Below are positions 9,533 to 20,991 of a stretch of DNA of 64,000 nt, piece after piece. The first letter of the stretch is position 1. Every line of letters starts with the position of its first letter. This DNA comes from Cucumibacter marinus DSM 18995 (GTDB taxonomy: Bacteria > Pseudomonadota > Alphaproteobacteria > Rhizobiales > Devosiaceae). The position numbers were made by a program, and so were the translations under genes. The stretch covers positions 186,001 to 250,000 of the forward strand of contig NZ_AUCR01000001.1 of NCBI RefSeq assembly GCF_000429865.1. Direction: 5' to 3'. The notes beneath the pieces are model-generated. The model was not told where the DNA came from, did no database searches, and saw only the letters and a list, made by a program, of their open reading frames with translations.

Positions 9533-9751
9533 CTAGTAGTGTGGTGGCGGTGCGTCGGGTTGCTTGTCTTCCAACGCGGCCTCGACCTCGCGCAGCTCGT
9601 CCTGAAGTTTGCCCAGCCGGCGTTCCAGCGCTTCGATATGCCGCCAGTGACCGGCCAGCGCCTCGTTGAGGTCGTCGATGGTCTGATCCTGGTGTGCGGC
9701 ACGGATTTCGAGGGTCTCCAGCCGCTCAAGCAAAGCAGCGATATCGGTCAT
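9533..9751 (-). CDS. slyX: SlyX family protein
   Basis: A 72-residue coiled-coil protein. Heptad-like repeats run from residue 5 to about 58 (LERLETLEIRAAHQDQTID, then LERRLGKLQDEL), and the end is the SlyX-typical proline cluster followed by HY. Its function is unknown; it is named from its position next to slyD in enterobacteria. It lies 9 bases downstream of the TRIC-like channel gene and is probably co-transcribed with it. Confidence 0.8.
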   Translation of the reverse strand: MTDIAALLERLETLEIRAAHQDQTIDDLNEALAGHWRHIEALERRLGKLQDELREVEAALEDKQPDAPPPHY

Positions 9752-9760
9752 GGGGGCCTC

Positions 9761-10375
9761 CTAGTGCCAATCGCGGGTATAGACGAAGCGCGGCATTTCC
9801 CATTTGCGGAAGATGGCCAGCGCTCGCAACGCGAAGCCGAACACCAATGCGATCGCTGTCACCGCATCATGGGGCAGCGGCGTGTACTCCCCTGCCAGAT
9901 AGATGACGCCCGTGATGATCGACACTGACGCATAGAGTTCACCTCTGAAGAGAAGCGGCACTTCGTTGCAAAGGACATCGCGGATGACTCCGCCCGTACA
10001 ACCGGTGATCATGCCCGCAACGATCACGATCAAAAGCGGTTGTTCGAGGGCGATCGCGACATTGCAGCCAATGATGGTGAAGGTGACCAGGCCCAGGGCG
10101 TCGAGCAGCAAGAACGCCGTCTTGAGACGATCAAGGAAGCGGGCGAGAATGATCGTTGCAGCGGCCGCGCCGATGACAACGAGCAGATAGTGCGGGTTCG
10201 CAACCCAGGGCAGCGGATAGTTGCCAAGAAGCATGTCGCGCACCGATCCGCCCCCGAGCGCTGTGACACACGCCAGCAGGCAAACGCCGACCCAGTCCAT
10301 GTTGCGGCGGCCCGCGCTTAGCGCGGCAGTCATACCCTCAACGGTGATGGCCAGATAGAAGATGGCGATGAGCAC
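9761..10375 (-). CDS. Trimeric intracellular cation channel (TRIC/YicG, UPF0126) family protein
   Basis: A 204-residue inner-membrane protein made of two homologous halves, each of three helices, as in bacterial TRIC channels that conduct potassium or other monovalent cations. Each half carries the duplicated signature: GGGSVRDMLLG in the first and GGVIRDVLCNEVP in the second. A GTG start at 10375 is preferred because GGAGG lies 5 bases upstream; the only longer option is a TTG without a good site. It lies just upstream of slyX. The family assignment is firm, the transported ion is not. Confidence 0.85.
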   Translation of the reverse strand: MLIAIFYLAITVEGMTAALSAGRRNMDWVGVCLLACVTALGGGSVRDMLLGNYPLPWVANPHYLLVVIGAAAATIILARFLDRLKTAFLLLDALGLVTFTIIGCNVAIALEQPLLIVIVAGMITGCTGGVIRDVLCNEVPLLFRGELYASVSIITGVIYLAGEYTPLPHDAVTAIALVFGFALRALAIFRKWEMPRFVYTRDWH

Positions 10376-10474
10376 CGGCCCCTCCGGAATCGTTCCGCAA
10401 AGTGTGGGGCGGGGCCGGTCACCCGGCAAGCGGCACCTTGCGCAGGGCGGAGTTTCACACAGATGCCACTGGGG

Positions 10475-10651
10475 TCAGTCGTCCAGCTTGTGCGCATCCA
10501 GTTCGCGTTGCGCTTTCTCGCGTTCGGCTTCGGTCCGCTTTTTCTCGGACTTGGTCCGCCCGAACAAGGAACGGTTGGATTCAGCCTGCGCTTGTTTTTC
10601 TGCCTTCGCCTTGCGCTTGCGCGCCTGTCGCAGATTGATGATTTCCGCCAT
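10475..10651 (-). CDS. DUF4169 family small basic protein
   Basis: A 58-residue highly charged protein. It matches DUF4169, a short alphaproteobacterial family, through its start MAEIINLRQARKRKAK and the central NRSLFGRTKSEK. It should form a single long helix and is rich in Lys, Arg and Glu; no function is known. The ATG at 10651 gives the conserved family N-terminus. It follows the nitroreductase-like gene by 26 bases on the same strand. Confidence 0.75.
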   Translation of the reverse strand: MAEIINLRQARKRKAKAEKQAQAESNRSLFGRTKSEKKRTEAEREKAQRELDAHKLDD

Positions 10652-10677
10652 CTCGGGACCCCTGATCGTCGATGCCT

Positions 10678-11772
10678 TCAATCGATAACGGCTTCCACCG
10701 GGCGCCGCAACGATCGCGGCATGGCCGGCCCGCGGCCAAACCGCATGATCAAATCGGGACGCCTGCCACCAAGGCCGAGTGCTGCCGAGAGCTGTGACCG
10801 CAGCTCAGCCACCTCAACCGGTTGATTGACGAAGGCAGTGCGAAGGCCCTGCCGCGTCGCCTCAAGCGCAAATCGCTGGCTGGCCCGGCCTGCAGCAATC
10901 CAGTGCTCTGGATCATCGCGTTCAGACACGAAAACTGCCAACCCTGCCGATGATCTGATCTGTCGGGCGTATTTGTCGTTTTCGGCATCTGCCGTAAAAA
11001 CCAGATCAAAGATCGCATTGGCGATCAGCGGTGGCAGAGGCGGATTGCCTGAACAGGCCGAATAGAGGCCGTCTCGCGCAGCAGCTGCCTGGCGACCGTC
11101 AAAGCGCAGCCAGGATCGCAGTTCGCGCCGGAATGCCGGGTTCTCCACCTGACGGGTGTTGGCCGCCAATACGAAGTCGAGCACCTGTTCGATCTGCTGC
11201 GGATCGTCGATCAACAGGACTTCACAACCCTCAACTTTTGCGGCGCGCTCGAGCGCTGAAAGCAAACCGGCTTCCACAGGTTCTCCGTCATACTCGGCGC
11301 GGGTCGACTGGCGCTCCAGAATAGCGTCGAAGAGCGGGTTTTGTTGGCCGCCGGTTCGCGTGAGGTCGATGTCGAAGGCGGGCGCAGCATCCCCTGCATA
11401 CGCGCCGGCCACTGCCCAGCCCTGGCGTGTTGCCGCCAGCATGAGGTTTTCTGCGGCACAACCAAGACTGGCGTAGAGATGATGATCGTCAGGATCAGCG
11501 CTCGGCGTCACCCGGGTGAAGTCGGGCTTGATTGATACCGTCGTGCCCGCCAGGCTGAACCGCCAGGCCTGTGTGTTGTGGCTATTCGCGGCAAGCGTGG
11601 CGTAGTGGGTCAGGTAGGAAAGGTCGTGGAGCTCGACCGGATCCCGATGGGACCAGGTTTCGAGGAGAGCCGCCTCATAAGCGCGCGCGCCCGACCATTG
11701 ATATGCGCCACCGCCGGCAGCCAAAGCCGCAAGGCCGCCTGCCCCGATCAAGACATCTCGGCGTGTGACCAT
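10678..11772 (-). CDS. Tat-exported nitroreductase-like (Acg-type) FMN protein
   Basis: A 364-residue protein related to the nitroreductase fold, probably binding FMN. The N-terminus has a twin-arginine signal (VTRRDVLIGAGGLAALAAGG), so it should be exported folded with its cofactor. A nitroreductase-type segment follows near residue 60 (HYATLAANSHNTQAWRF), where NSHNTQ is the usual flavin-phosphate-binding region. The second domain half ends with the typical QGLRTAFVNQPVEV. The ATG at 11772 is used because it puts the RR motif at the right place and GGGGAAG is just upstream. Acg-family members in mycobacteria are flavin sequestering proteins; a role here is not known. Confidence 0.75.
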   Translation of the reverse strand: MVTRRDVLIGAGGLAALAAGGGAYQWSGARAYEAALLETWSHRDPVELHDLSYLTHYATLAANSHNTQAWRFSLAGTTVSIKPDFTRVTPSADPDDHHLYASLGCAAENLMLAATRQGWAVAGAYAGDAAPAFDIDLTRTGGQQNPLFDAILERQSTRAEYDGEPVEAGLLSALERAAKVEGCEVLLIDDPQQIEQVLDFVLAANTRQVENPAFRRELRSWLRFDGRQAAAARDGLYSACSGNPPLPPLIANAIFDLVFTADAENDKYARQIRSSAGLAVFVSERDDPEHWIAAGRASQRFALEATRQGLRTAFVNQPVEVAELRSQLSAALGLGGRRPDLIMRFGRGPAMPRSLRRPVEAVID

Positions 11773-11848
11773 GCTTCCCCCCACTCGACATGCGGAAAGC
11801 ATAGGCGCGATCTCGCGCGCCGCCTTGTTTCAAATCAACTGGGAAACC

Positions 11849-13522
<1,674 letters not shown>

Positions 13523-13536
13523 TCAACTACCAACCA

Positions 13537-13565
13537 AAAAAACGGGGGCGCCCTGCCCCCGTTTG
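13537..13565 (-). terminator. Rho-independent terminator after secG
   Basis: A 10-bp stem (AAACGGGGGC and GCCCCCGTTT) closes a 5-base loop. On the minus strand it is followed by seven T residues. It lies 22 bases past the secG stop and upstream of pyrG, so the tpiA/secG transcript should end here. Confidence 0.85.
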
Positions 13566-13587
13566 ATTATTCTGCCCTTTGAGCGGG

Positions 13588-14040
13588 CTATTGCGCGTTG
13601 TCTGCGCCTGCCTCGTCAGAGGATGGCGCGGGCAATGCATTTGTATCGTCCGCAGGCGCTGGCAAGGCATTGGCGTCTTCCGCCGGCGCCGGCTGATCAC
13701 CCGAATCGGTTGCCTCGCTGCCTGTATCGCCGCTGAGTTCATTCAGGCGATCAAGAACGTTGGTCTGGCCGCTCGAGCGTTCACCGGCCTGGTCGAGAAT
13801 CGTGCTCGACTGGCTGCCGAGCTGCGGCAGGATGGTGAGGGCAATCGAGGTAGCGAAGAACAACGCCGCGAGAATCGCGGTCGTGCGGGTCAGCAGATTG
13901 GCCGACGAGCGGGCGCTCATGAAACCGCCGCCGCCGCCACCGCCGATGCCCAGCGCGCCCCCTTCGGAGCGCTGCATCAGGATCACCGCAATCATCGCCA
14001 CAACGATGAGCAGATGGATCGCAATCAGGACTGTTTCCAT
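13588..14040 (-). CDS. secG: Preprotein translocase subunit SecG
   Basis: SecG is the small accessory subunit of the SecYEG channel. Residues 2-22 and about 52-72 form the two membrane helices, joined by the conserved glycine-rich loop LMQRSEGGALGIGGG and then FMSARSSANLLTRTTA. The protein is 150 residues, longer than the 110 of E. coli, because residues 85-150 form an acidic Ala/Pro/Asp tail with repeated ALPAPADD-type units. An extended tail is common in alphaproteobacterial SecG. It lies between tpiA and pyrG and ends at a strong terminator. Confidence 0.92.
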   Translation of the reverse strand: METVLIAIHLLIVVAMIAVILMQRSEGGALGIGGGGGGGFMSARSSANLLTRTTAILAALFFATSIALTILPQLGSQSSTILDQAGERSSGQTNVLDRLNELSGDTGSEATDSGDQPAPAEDANALPAPADDTNALPAPSSDEAGADNAQ

Positions 14041-14136
14041 CGGAATTCTTGTCCGGCTTGTTCAAAAGATGCGCGGTTCTACACGAACTGATCCCCACAT
14101 GACCAGACCGTGTGACCGAAAAATGTCGCAGGGGAG

Positions 14137-14892
14137 CTATGCAGCCTGAATAATGGCCACGAATTGCTCCGCATTGAGGCTGGCGCCTCCGACGAGCGCC
14201 CCATCCACATTTTCTATAGCGAGCAGTTCGGCGGCATTGTCCGGTTTGACAGACCCGCCGTACAGAATGCGAATCCCCTCGCCGATTTCACCATAGCGCT
14301 CGACCAGAACCTTGCGGATCACGGCATGCATTTGCTCGACATCCGTAGGGGATGCGGTCTTGCCTGTGCCGATGGCCCAAACGGGCTCATAGGCAACCAC
14401 AATCGTCTCCGGTTTACCCTCCTGGGGCAGAGAACCGACCAACTGCGCGATCACCACCTGATAGGCGTCACCGGATTCACGCTGGCTTTCGGTTTCGCCA
14501 ACGCAAATTATGGGAAGCAGTCCGGCTTCCAGCGCTGCTTCCGCCTTAGCGCGCACCGTCGCATCGTCCTCGTGATGGTCAGCCCGGCGCTCGGAGTGCC
14601 CGACAATGACGTATTTTGCGCCGACGTCCGCCAGCATATCGGCCGACAAATCGCCGGTGTGGGCACCGGACTTGTCCTGATGACAATCCTGCCCACCAAG
14701 GCCAATGGCGCTGTCACCCAATCGCCAACCCATCTGGGCCAGGATTGTCGCGGGTGGACAAATCAGCACATCGCAGTCAGGCGTGTTCTCGCCCTCGATC
14801 CGATCGGCAACGCGTACCGCCTCGTCGATACTGGCGCGCAGCCCGTTCATCTTCCAGTTTCCCGCCACCAGTTTGCGTGGTGCAGTTGCCAT
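14137..14892 (-). CDS. tpiA: Triose-phosphate isomerase
   Basis: Interconverts glyceraldehyde 3-phosphate and dihydroxyacetone phosphate. The 251-residue protein has the substrate-binding lysine in GNWKMNG, the catalytic histidine in IVGHSERR, the catalytic glutamate in AYEPVWAIGTG, and the phosphate-binding loops ILYGGSVKPDN and VGGAS. It is divergent from ppiD across 236 bases and is followed by secG after 96 bases, probably on one transcript. Confidence 0.98.
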   Translation of the reverse strand: MATAPRKLVAGNWKMNGLRASIDEAVRVADRIEGENTPDCDVLICPPATILAQMGWRLGDSAIGLGGQDCHQDKSGAHTGDLSADMLADVGAKYVIVGHSERRADHHEDDATVRAKAEAALEAGLLPIICVGETESQRESGDAYQVVIAQLVGSLPQEGKPETIVVAYEPVWAIGTGKTASPTDVEQMHAVIRKVLVERYGEIGEGIRILYGGSVKPDNAAELLAIENVDGALVGGASLNAEQFVAIIQAA

Positions 14893-15128
14893 ACCCGCTA
14901 TCTCCTCATACCCCTAGAAAAACAAGCGATTGAGCGCCTTGCGATCCAAGCGAGACCCTGTCTATTATGCGCCGCCTCTCGCCGGGGGATAATCCCGCAG
15001 TAACGAGATATGAGCGGCGCATATCGCCCATAAAGCGGTTGCCCGTTCGGCACAGTTTATCGTACCGCATTCGCGGAAGGCGTGCCGAAACACGTTTCGC
15101 CCCGAATTGCTTTAGGAATGGACGTTTC

Positions 15129-17021
15129 ATGCTCGATCAGATGCGCAGCTTCGCCTCGACCTGGGTCGCCAAGATCCTCATTGGTCTATTGATTATCGGT
15201 CTCGCGGGGTTCGGTATCTCAAATGTCTTCCTGAATCTAGGGAGTTCGACCGTTGCCCGTGTGGGCGATGAGGAAATCAGTTCGCGCGATTTCCAGCGGG
15301 CCTATGTGAATCAGATCAATGCCTATGCGCAGCAGACCGGTCAGTACCTGACCGCGGAAGAAGCGACGCAGCAAGGCATTCCCGGCGCAATCCTGCAGCG
15401 GCTGGCCACAGACGCTTCGCTCGATGCCCTGGCCAAGCGCTACGGCATGAGCGTCACCGACGAGCGCGTGACCGATATCATCGCCAATGATCCGAGCTTC
15501 TCCGACACTCTGGGCGGTTTCAACCGCGACGCCTTCACGGAAGTGCTGCGCCGCGCTGGCTACACGGAAAACGAATTCATCGAAGTTCAGCGTGCCGCCG
15601 CGACGCGCCAGCAGCTCGTCAATGGCCTGTTTGCAGGCATTCCTGCGCCTGAGACGATGTCGACGCTCACTCGCCGCTATCAACAGGATACGCGCACGCT
15701 CAACTACTTCATCGTCAACTCGACCATGATCGACGAGATTGCCGAGCCGACCGAAGAAGAGCTGGCAGCCTATCTTGAAGAGAACCAGGCACAATTCCGT
15801 ACCCTTGAGACGCGGACCGTTCAGATGCTCGTGCTGACGCCGGAAACGCTGGCGGCCACCATTGAGCCGACCGACGAGCAGATCGCTGCCGAATATGACC
15901 GGTCCGGTGCCGACTTCCAGGCCCCGGAAAAGCGCGCGGTCCGCACCGTTACCCTGATCGATGAAGGCGCCATGCAGCGTTTCGTTGAGGGTCAAAGCGA
16001 AGGCACGGACTTCGACACCCTTGTTTCCGAACTCGGACTTTCGGCAACGGTAGCCGATCTTGGCACCGTCAGCGCCGCAGAAATCGGCTCTGACCTGGTT
16101 GCGGAAGCAGCCTTTGAGACCGAGGCCGGCAGCTTTGCGCTGATCGATGGCGACACCGAAGGAACCGCTGTGGCTGTTGCCGTCGACAGCGTCGAAGCGG
16201 GAGGCCAGTTGCCGCTCGACGACGTACGCGATGAAATTGCCGACCGCGCGGCTCTGCGCCTTGCCAATGATCGCATGCTCGACATCGTCGACCAGATCGA
16301 AGAATTGCGGGCAGGCATCATCCCGGTCACTCAGGCCGCTGAACAGTTCAACCTCAATCTCGATGAAGTCACCGTCAACCGCTCAGGCGCCGGCCTTTCT
16401 GACGTTGCCGCGCTTCCTGAAGGCGCAAGCGGCCGGCTGATTCCCGCAATTTTCAATGCGGAGCAGGACGGGCTTATCCCTTCGGTGGCCTTGTCCGCCG
16501 ATGAAACCGTGTGGTTCGACATCACCAATATCGAACCTGCACGTGACCTGACGCTCGACGAGGCCCGTGACGACATCACCGCGGCGCTGATCGAGGAACG
16601 CACCGACAAGGCGCTCGAAGCGAAGGCGGAAGAGTTTGTCGCCGAGATGGAAGAAGGCCAGTCGCTGTCTCAAGTGGCGTCCGCGAACGGGCTGTTCCCT
16701 CAGCTTTCGGCACCGGTAACCCGGTTTGGCGGCGACGAGAATATCGGCCGGCAGGTCGCGAATGCTTCGTTTGACGGCGGCATCGGTTACCCGGGTTATG
16801 CCCGCAATGCCGGCGGTGACCTGCTTGTCTTCCAGGTTGCCGATATTCAGCCCGCCAGCGAAGAGCAGACTGCCGACACCCTGACCGACGCAGTGCAGAC
16901 GGCTGTGCTCAATTCCCTGTCGACAGCCTTCCTGCAGGGATTGCAGGCCGATGCCGGGTTCCGCGTCAATCAGGGCGCTCTCAACCAGGCGATGGAACTC
17001 ACCACCTCCGGGGGCCAGTAA
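15129..17021 (+). CDS. ppiD: Periplasmic folding factor PpiD/SurA-type with parvulin domain
   Basis: A 630-residue inner-membrane-anchored chaperone for proteins leaving the Sec channel. Residues 1-14 are cytoplasmic and about 15-35 form one membrane anchor (ILIGLLIIGLAGFGISNVF). A SurA-type N-terminal chaperone region follows (DEEISSRDFQRAYVNQI), then a divergent parvulin region near 250-360, and a second chaperone part (VEAGGQLPLDDVRDEIADRAA). The parvulin core is poorly conserved, so isomerase activity is doubtful. The ATG at 15129 gives the family start MLDQMRSFAST. Its stop lies 4 bases before trpE, and this ppiD-trpE link is common in alphaproteobacteria. Confidence 0.88.
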   Translation: MLDQMRSFASTWVAKILIGLLIIGLAGFGISNVFLNLGSSTVARVGDEEISSRDFQRAYVNQINAYAQQTGQYLTAEEATQQGIPGAILQRLATDASLDALAKRYGMSVTDERVTDIIANDPSFSDTLGGFNRDAFTEVLRRAGYTENEFIEVQRAAATRQQLVNGLFAGIPAPETMSTLTRRYQQDTRTLNYFIVNSTMIDEIAEPTEEELAAYLEENQAQFRTLETRTVQMLVLTPETLAATIEPTDEQIAAEYDRSGADFQAPEKRAVRTVTLIDEGAMQRFVEGQSEGTDFDTLVSELGLSATVADLGTVSAAEIGSDLVAEAAFETEAGSFALIDGDTEGTAVAVAVDSVEAGGQLPLDDVRDEIADRAALRLANDRMLDIVDQIEELRAGIIPVTQAAEQFNLNLDEVTVNRSGAGLSDVAALPEGASGRLIPAIFNAEQDGLIPSVALSADETVWFDITNIEPARDLTLDEARDDITAALIEERTDKALEAKAEEFVAEMEEGQSLSQVASANGLFPQLSAPVTRFGGDENIGRQVANASFDGGIGYPGYARNAGGDLLVFQVADIQPASEEQTADTLTDAVQTAVLNSLSTAFLQGLQADAGFRVNQGALNQAMELTTSGGQ

Positions 17022-17025
17022 ATCA

Positions 17026-18534
17026 GTGACCGCCGGCGCCGACGCAGACTTTGCCACCGCCTATAACGCCGGCGCCGCCCAACTGGTGTGGCGCCGTGTC
17101 GTGGCCGATCTGGAAACGCCGGTCGGCACGCTCCTGAAACTGGCGGAGGGCCGCAAATACACCTTCCTGCTCGAATCGGTGCATGGCGGCAATGTCCGTG
17201 GCCGCTATTCGATGATCGGGGTCGAACCGGACCTGCTTTTCCGCATTGTCGACGGAAAGGCGGAGATCAATGAGACGCCTGACCGGGATCCGGATGCCTT
17301 CGTCCCCATGAACGAGGCCCCGCTGGATGCCATTCGCGCCGTCTTGAAGTCCTCCGAATTCGATCTGCCCGATGACGTGCCGCCGATGTCCGCAGGCGTG
17401 TTCGGCTATCTCGGCTATGACATGGTGCGGCAGATGGAGGATTTGCCGGATAGCAATCCGGATGTGCTGGGCGTGCCCGAGGCCATGTTGATGCGTCCAT
17501 CGCTTGTGGCCGTCTTCGACACGATCAAGGACGAACTCTATCTTGCCACACCGGTCAGACCGCGTGATGGCGTTTCCGCCGGACAAGCCGAGGAAGCCGC
17601 CCTCGCCCGTATCGATGATGCGATTGCCCGGCTGGCACGTCCGACTGGCGCCACGCCAGAACTGCCCGACATCGCTGCGCTGAAGACCGTCTCCAACACG
17701 CCGCGCGACGAGTATCTCGGGATGGTCGAAAAGGCGAAGGACTATATCCGCGCCGGCGACATCTTCCAGGTCGTGTTGAGCCAGCGCTTCGAGACCGAAT
17801 TCACGCTGCCGCCCTCGTCATTCTATCGGGCACTCAGGCGCACCAACCCTTCGCCTTACATGTATTTCCTCGATATGGGCGCGTTCTCGATTGCCGGCTC
17901 GAGCCCGGAAATCCTGGTGCGCGTTCGCGATGGCAAGGTCAATGTCCGCCCGATCGCGGGCACCCGCAAACGAGGCGCCACCCCGCAGCGCGACAAGGAA
18001 CTTTCCGAGGAACTTCTGAACGATCCAAAAGAGCTTGCCGAGCATCTGATGCTGCTCGATCTGGGTCGAAACGACGTAGGAAGGGTCGCCAAGATTGGTA
18101 CGGTCGAGGTCACTGACAAATTCTTCCTCGAGTACTATTCGCATGTCATGCACATCGTCTCGAACGTCGAGGGCGCGCTCGATCCGAAATATGACATGAT
18201 CGATGCACTGACCGCGGGCTTCCCTGCAGGCACGGTATCGGGTGCCCCCAAGGTGCGCGCCATGGAGATCATCGACGAGCTCGAACGCGACCGCCGCGGC
18301 ATTTATGCCGGGTGTGTCGGGTATTTCGCGGCCGATGGGTGGATGGACACCTGTATCGTGCTGCGCACCGCGATCCTCAAGGACAACAAGCTCTATGTGC
18401 AGGCGGGCGCCGGGATCGTTGCCGACAGTCAGCCGGAACTTGAGCAGCTCGAATGCGAAAACAAGGCCCGCGCCCTTTTCAGCGCCGCCGAGGAAGCGCT
18501 ACGCTATGCCGGTGAGGCCGGGGTCGGGCAATAA
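17026..18534 (+). CDS. trpE: Anthranilate synthase component I
   Basis: Converts chorismate and ammonia to anthranilate with TrpG. The 502-residue protein has an N-terminal regulatory domain with LLESVHGGNVRGRYS, where tryptophan feedback residues lie in this family. The chorismate-binding domain carries GDIFQVVLSQRF, NPSPYMYFLDMG, SIAGSSPEILVRV, RPIAGTRKRG, FPAGTVSGAPKVRAME and ENKARALF at the end. A GTG start at 17026 is preferred because it lies just after the ppiD stop with GGGGG upstream; the next ATG inward is far inside the conserved region. The operon continues with trpG. Confidence 0.96.
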   Translation: MTAGADADFATAYNAGAAQLVWRRVVADLETPVGTLLKLAEGRKYTFLLESVHGGNVRGRYSMIGVEPDLLFRIVDGKAEINETPDRDPDAFVPMNEAPLDAIRAVLKSSEFDLPDDVPPMSAGVFGYLGYDMVRQMEDLPDSNPDVLGVPEAMLMRPSLVAVFDTIKDELYLATPVRPRDGVSAGQAEEAALARIDDAIARLARPTGATPELPDIAALKTVSNTPRDEYLGMVEKAKDYIRAGDIFQVVLSQRFETEFTLPPSSFYRALRRTNPSPYMYFLDMGAFSIAGSSPEILVRVRDGKVNVRPIAGTRKRGATPQRDKELSEELLNDPKELAEHLMLLDLGRNDVGRVAKIGTVEVTDKFFLEYYSHVMHIVSNVEGALDPKYDMIDALTAGFPAGTVSGAPKVRAMEIIDELERDRRGIYAGCVGYFAADGWMDTCIVLRTAILKDNKLYVQAGAGIVADSQPELEQLECENKARALFSAAEEALRYAGEAGVGQ

Positions 18535-18546
18535 GGGGATTGGGCC

Positions 18547-19143
18547 ATGCGCCTCCTGTTCATCGATAACTATGACAGCTTCACCTACAACCTCGTGCAT
18601 TTCCTCGGGGAATTGGGTGCGGAGCCCGTTGTTCAACGCAACGACAAGATCGCTCTGGATGATATTGCCGAGATGGCGCCCGAAGCCATTGTGCTGTCGC
18701 CAGGCCCCTGTACGCCGAACGAGGCCGGTATCTGCCTCGATCTCGTTTCGCGCTTTCGCAATCGCATTCCGATCCTGGGGGTCTGTCTCGGACACCAGTC
18801 GATCGCCCAGGCGCTTGGCGGAAAGGTCATCCGCGCGCCAAAGCTCATGCATGGCAAGACCAGCCGGATCAGCCATAATGGGCGCGGTCTGTTCCGGGGG
18901 CTCAATGACGGCTTCGTCGCGACGCGCTATCATTCGCTGACCGTCGAACGCGAGAGCTTGCCCGCGGAGTTGATCGTCACTGCGACTTCGGACGACGGTC
19001 TGATCATGGGGCTCGAACACATCTCGGAACCGCTTTACGGCGTGCAGTTCCACCCCGAAAGCATCGCGTCCGAGAACGGACATCAGATCCTCAAAAACTT
19101 CATGGAGCTGGCCGGCGATTTCAACACCGCCCACGCCGCCTGA
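18547..19143 (+). CDS. trpG: Anthranilate synthase component II (glutamine amidotransferase)
   Basis: The amidotransferase subunit supplies ammonia to TrpE. The 198-residue protein has the class I triad: Cys80 in GVCLGHQS, and the His and Glu in QFHPES near the end. [12 protein letters not shown] forms the oxyanion strand region. It is 12 bases after trpE and 13 bases before trpD. It may also serve 4-amino-4-deoxychorismate synthesis, as in some bacteria with a single copy, but nothing here shows that. Confidence 0.96.
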   Translation: MRLLFIDNYDSFTYNLVHFLGELGAEPVVQRNDKIALDDIAEMAPEAIVLSPGPCTPNEAGICLDLVSRFRNRIPILGVCLGHQSIAQALGGKVIRAPKLMHGKTSRISHNGRGLFRGLNDGFVATRYHSLTVERESLPAELIVTATSDDGLIMGLEHISEPLYGVQFHPESIASENGHQILKNFMELAGDFNTAHAA

Positions 19144-19156
19144 CGGGAGATTGGCC

Positions 19157-20176
19157 ATGAATATGAGCGCCACCCTCAACGCCATCGCGGCGGGTCAAGA
19201 ACTGTCCACCGACGATATGCGCGCGGTGATGTCCACCATCATGGGCGGCGAAGCGACCCCGGCACAGATCGGCGCGTTTCTCATGGGCCTGCGCACCAAG
19301 GGCGAGACCGCCGGCGAAATCGCCAGTGCCGTCGCGATCATGCGCGAAAAGATGATCCCGGTCGATGCGCCGGATGACGCCATGGATATTGTGGGCACGG
19401 GCGGCGACGGCTCGGGGACCTACAACATCTCGACAGCAACCGCATTCATCGCGGCGGCTGCCGGCGTTCCCATCGCGAAGCACGGCAATCGCGCGCTGAG
19501 TTCGAATTCAGGATCTGCCGAGGCCCTCAAAGTGCTGGGCGTCGAGCTCGACCTGCCGGCCGAAGGAATCGCGCGCTGCATCCGCGAGGCCGGCATCGGA
19601 TTCATGTTTGCCCCCAACCATCACCCCGCGATGCGGTTTGTAGGTCCCGTGCGGGCCGAAATGGGTATCCGCACCATCTTCAATCTGCTCGGGCCACAAT
19701 CAAATCCGGCGGGCGTGAAGCGCTTTCTGCTCGGTGTGTTTGCGCCTGAATGGGTGCGGCCCGTTGCCGACGCCCTTTTGGAGAACGGTGCGACCAGTGC
19801 CTGGGTTGTCCACGGTCATTCCGGCCTCGATGAAATCTCGACCACCGGCCCTACCCAGGTCGCCGCGGTCGAGGATGGCGCCGTGCGCGAATTCGAGATC
19901 GCACCTGCCGATATCGGTATTGAAATCGCCGATCTGAGCGACCTCAAGGGCGGCACGCCCGAAGAAAATGCGGCTGCGTTGCGCGCGATCCTTGATGGGG
20001 AACGCAACGCCTACCGGGATATCGTGATTTTCAACGCTGCCGCCGCGCTATTGATCGCGGGCAAAGTCAACTCCTTGAGCGAAGGCGCTGCGCTCGCCGC
20101 TGACCTGATCGATACGGGCGCGGCGCGGCTCACCCTTGAACGCCTGGTTTCGACCTCCCAGGATGCGGCGCAATGA
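19157..20176 (+). CDS. trpD: Anthranilate phosphoribosyltransferase
   Basis: Transfers phosphoribose from PRPP to anthranilate. The 339-residue protein has the glycine-rich PRPP motif [14 protein letters not shown], then [22 protein letters not shown] spacing (here [11 protein letters not shown]), [11 protein letters not shown] and [11 protein letters not shown]. The start at 19157 has GGGAG 8 bases upstream; an in-frame TTG six bases earlier is less likely. The stop overlaps the trpC start in an ATGA arrangement, so the two should be translationally coupled. Confidence 0.96.
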   Translation: MNMSATLNAIAAGQELSTDDMRAVMSTIMGGEATPAQIGAFLMGLRTKGETAGEIASAVAIMREKMIPVDAPDDAMDIVGTGGDGSGTYNISTATAFIAAAAGVPIAKHGNRALSSNSGSAEALKVLGVELDLPAEGIARCIREAGIGFMFAPNHHPAMRFVGPVRAEMGIRTIFNLLGPQSNPAGVKRFLLGVFAPEWVRPVADALLENGATSAWVVHGHSGLDEISTTGPTQVAAVEDGAVREFEIAPADIGIEIADLSDLKGGTPEENAAALRAILDGERNAYRDIVIFNAAAALLIAGKVNSLSEGAALAADLIDTGAARLTLERLVSTSQDAAQ

Positions 20177-20991
20177 GCGACATTCTTTCCCGCATCGAGG
20201 CGTATAAGCGCGAGGAGATCGAGGCGGCCAAGTCGGCTGTGCCGATGGCAGAGATCTCCGCTCGCGCCAAAGACGCTGACGCGCCGCGCGGTTTTCTGGA
20301 TGCCCTGCGCAACAAGCGTGCAGACGGAGAAATCGGGCTTATTGCGGAAGTGAAAAAGGCGAGTCCTTCCAAGGGGTTGATCCGGGAAGACTTTGATCCC
20401 CCGGCCCTCGCCGCTGCCTATCAGGCGGGCGGCGCGGCTTGTCTATCCGTACTGACGGATTCCCCGAGTTTCCAGGGCGCGCCGGAGTTCCTGACCGCGG
20501 CCCGTGCCGCGACCGGTCTGCCGGCCTTGCGCAAGGACTTCATGTTCGAGGCCTATCAGGTCGCCGAAGCACGCGCCTGGGGCGCCGATGCCATTCTTAT
20601 CATTCTGGCCAGCGTCGATGACGACGATGCGCGCCGGCTGATGGAGGCTGCCGATGAGTGGGGCATCGACGCACTGATCGAAGTGCATGACGCCCCCGAG
20701 ATGGAGCGCGCGCTGGCACTCGAGGCACCGCTGATCGGGATCAATAACCGCGATCTCAGGACCTTCGAAACCCGGCTCGATACGACGCTCGCCCTGGCTG
20801 ATATGGTCGATGATGACACGTTGCTCGTGTCCGAAAGCGGGATCTTCTCCTTTGGAGATATCTCTGCCCTGCGCGACCATTGCGGCGTTCAGACATTCCT
20901 TGTAGGCGAGAGCCTGATGCGGCAGCCCGATGTGGAGGCGGCAACGCGGGTGCTGCTCAATGGCGAGGCAGAAGCGGCCCATGCCGGATGA
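20173..20991 (+). CDS. trpC: Indole-3-glycerol phosphate synthase
   Basis: Closes the indole ring from CdRP. The 272-residue TIM-barrel protein has the catalytic lysine motif [12 protein letters not shown], then [36 protein letters not shown] and VSESGIF, all in the usual order. The protein is a stand-alone TrpC, not fused to TrpF. It overlaps trpD by 4 bases and overlaps moaC by 11 bases. No trpF, trpB or trpA gene is in the window. Confidence 0.97.
   Translation: MSDILSRIEAYKREEIEAAKSAVPMAEISARAKDADAPRGFLDALRNKRADGEIGLIAEVKKASPSKGLIREDFDPPALAAAYQAGGAACLSVLTDSPSFQGAPEFLTAARAATGLPALRKDFMFEAYQVAEARAWGADAILIILASVDDDDARRLMEAADEWGIDALIEVHDAPEMERALALEAPLIGINNRDLRTFETRLDTTLALADMVDDDTLLVSESGIFSFGDISALRDHCGVQTFLVGESLMRQPDVEAATRVLLNGEAEAAHAG

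Noticed and set aside
15039-15063. A promoter for ppiD (TTGCCC and TATCGT)
   Set aside because: The spacing is only 13 bases, too short for a housekeeping promoter.
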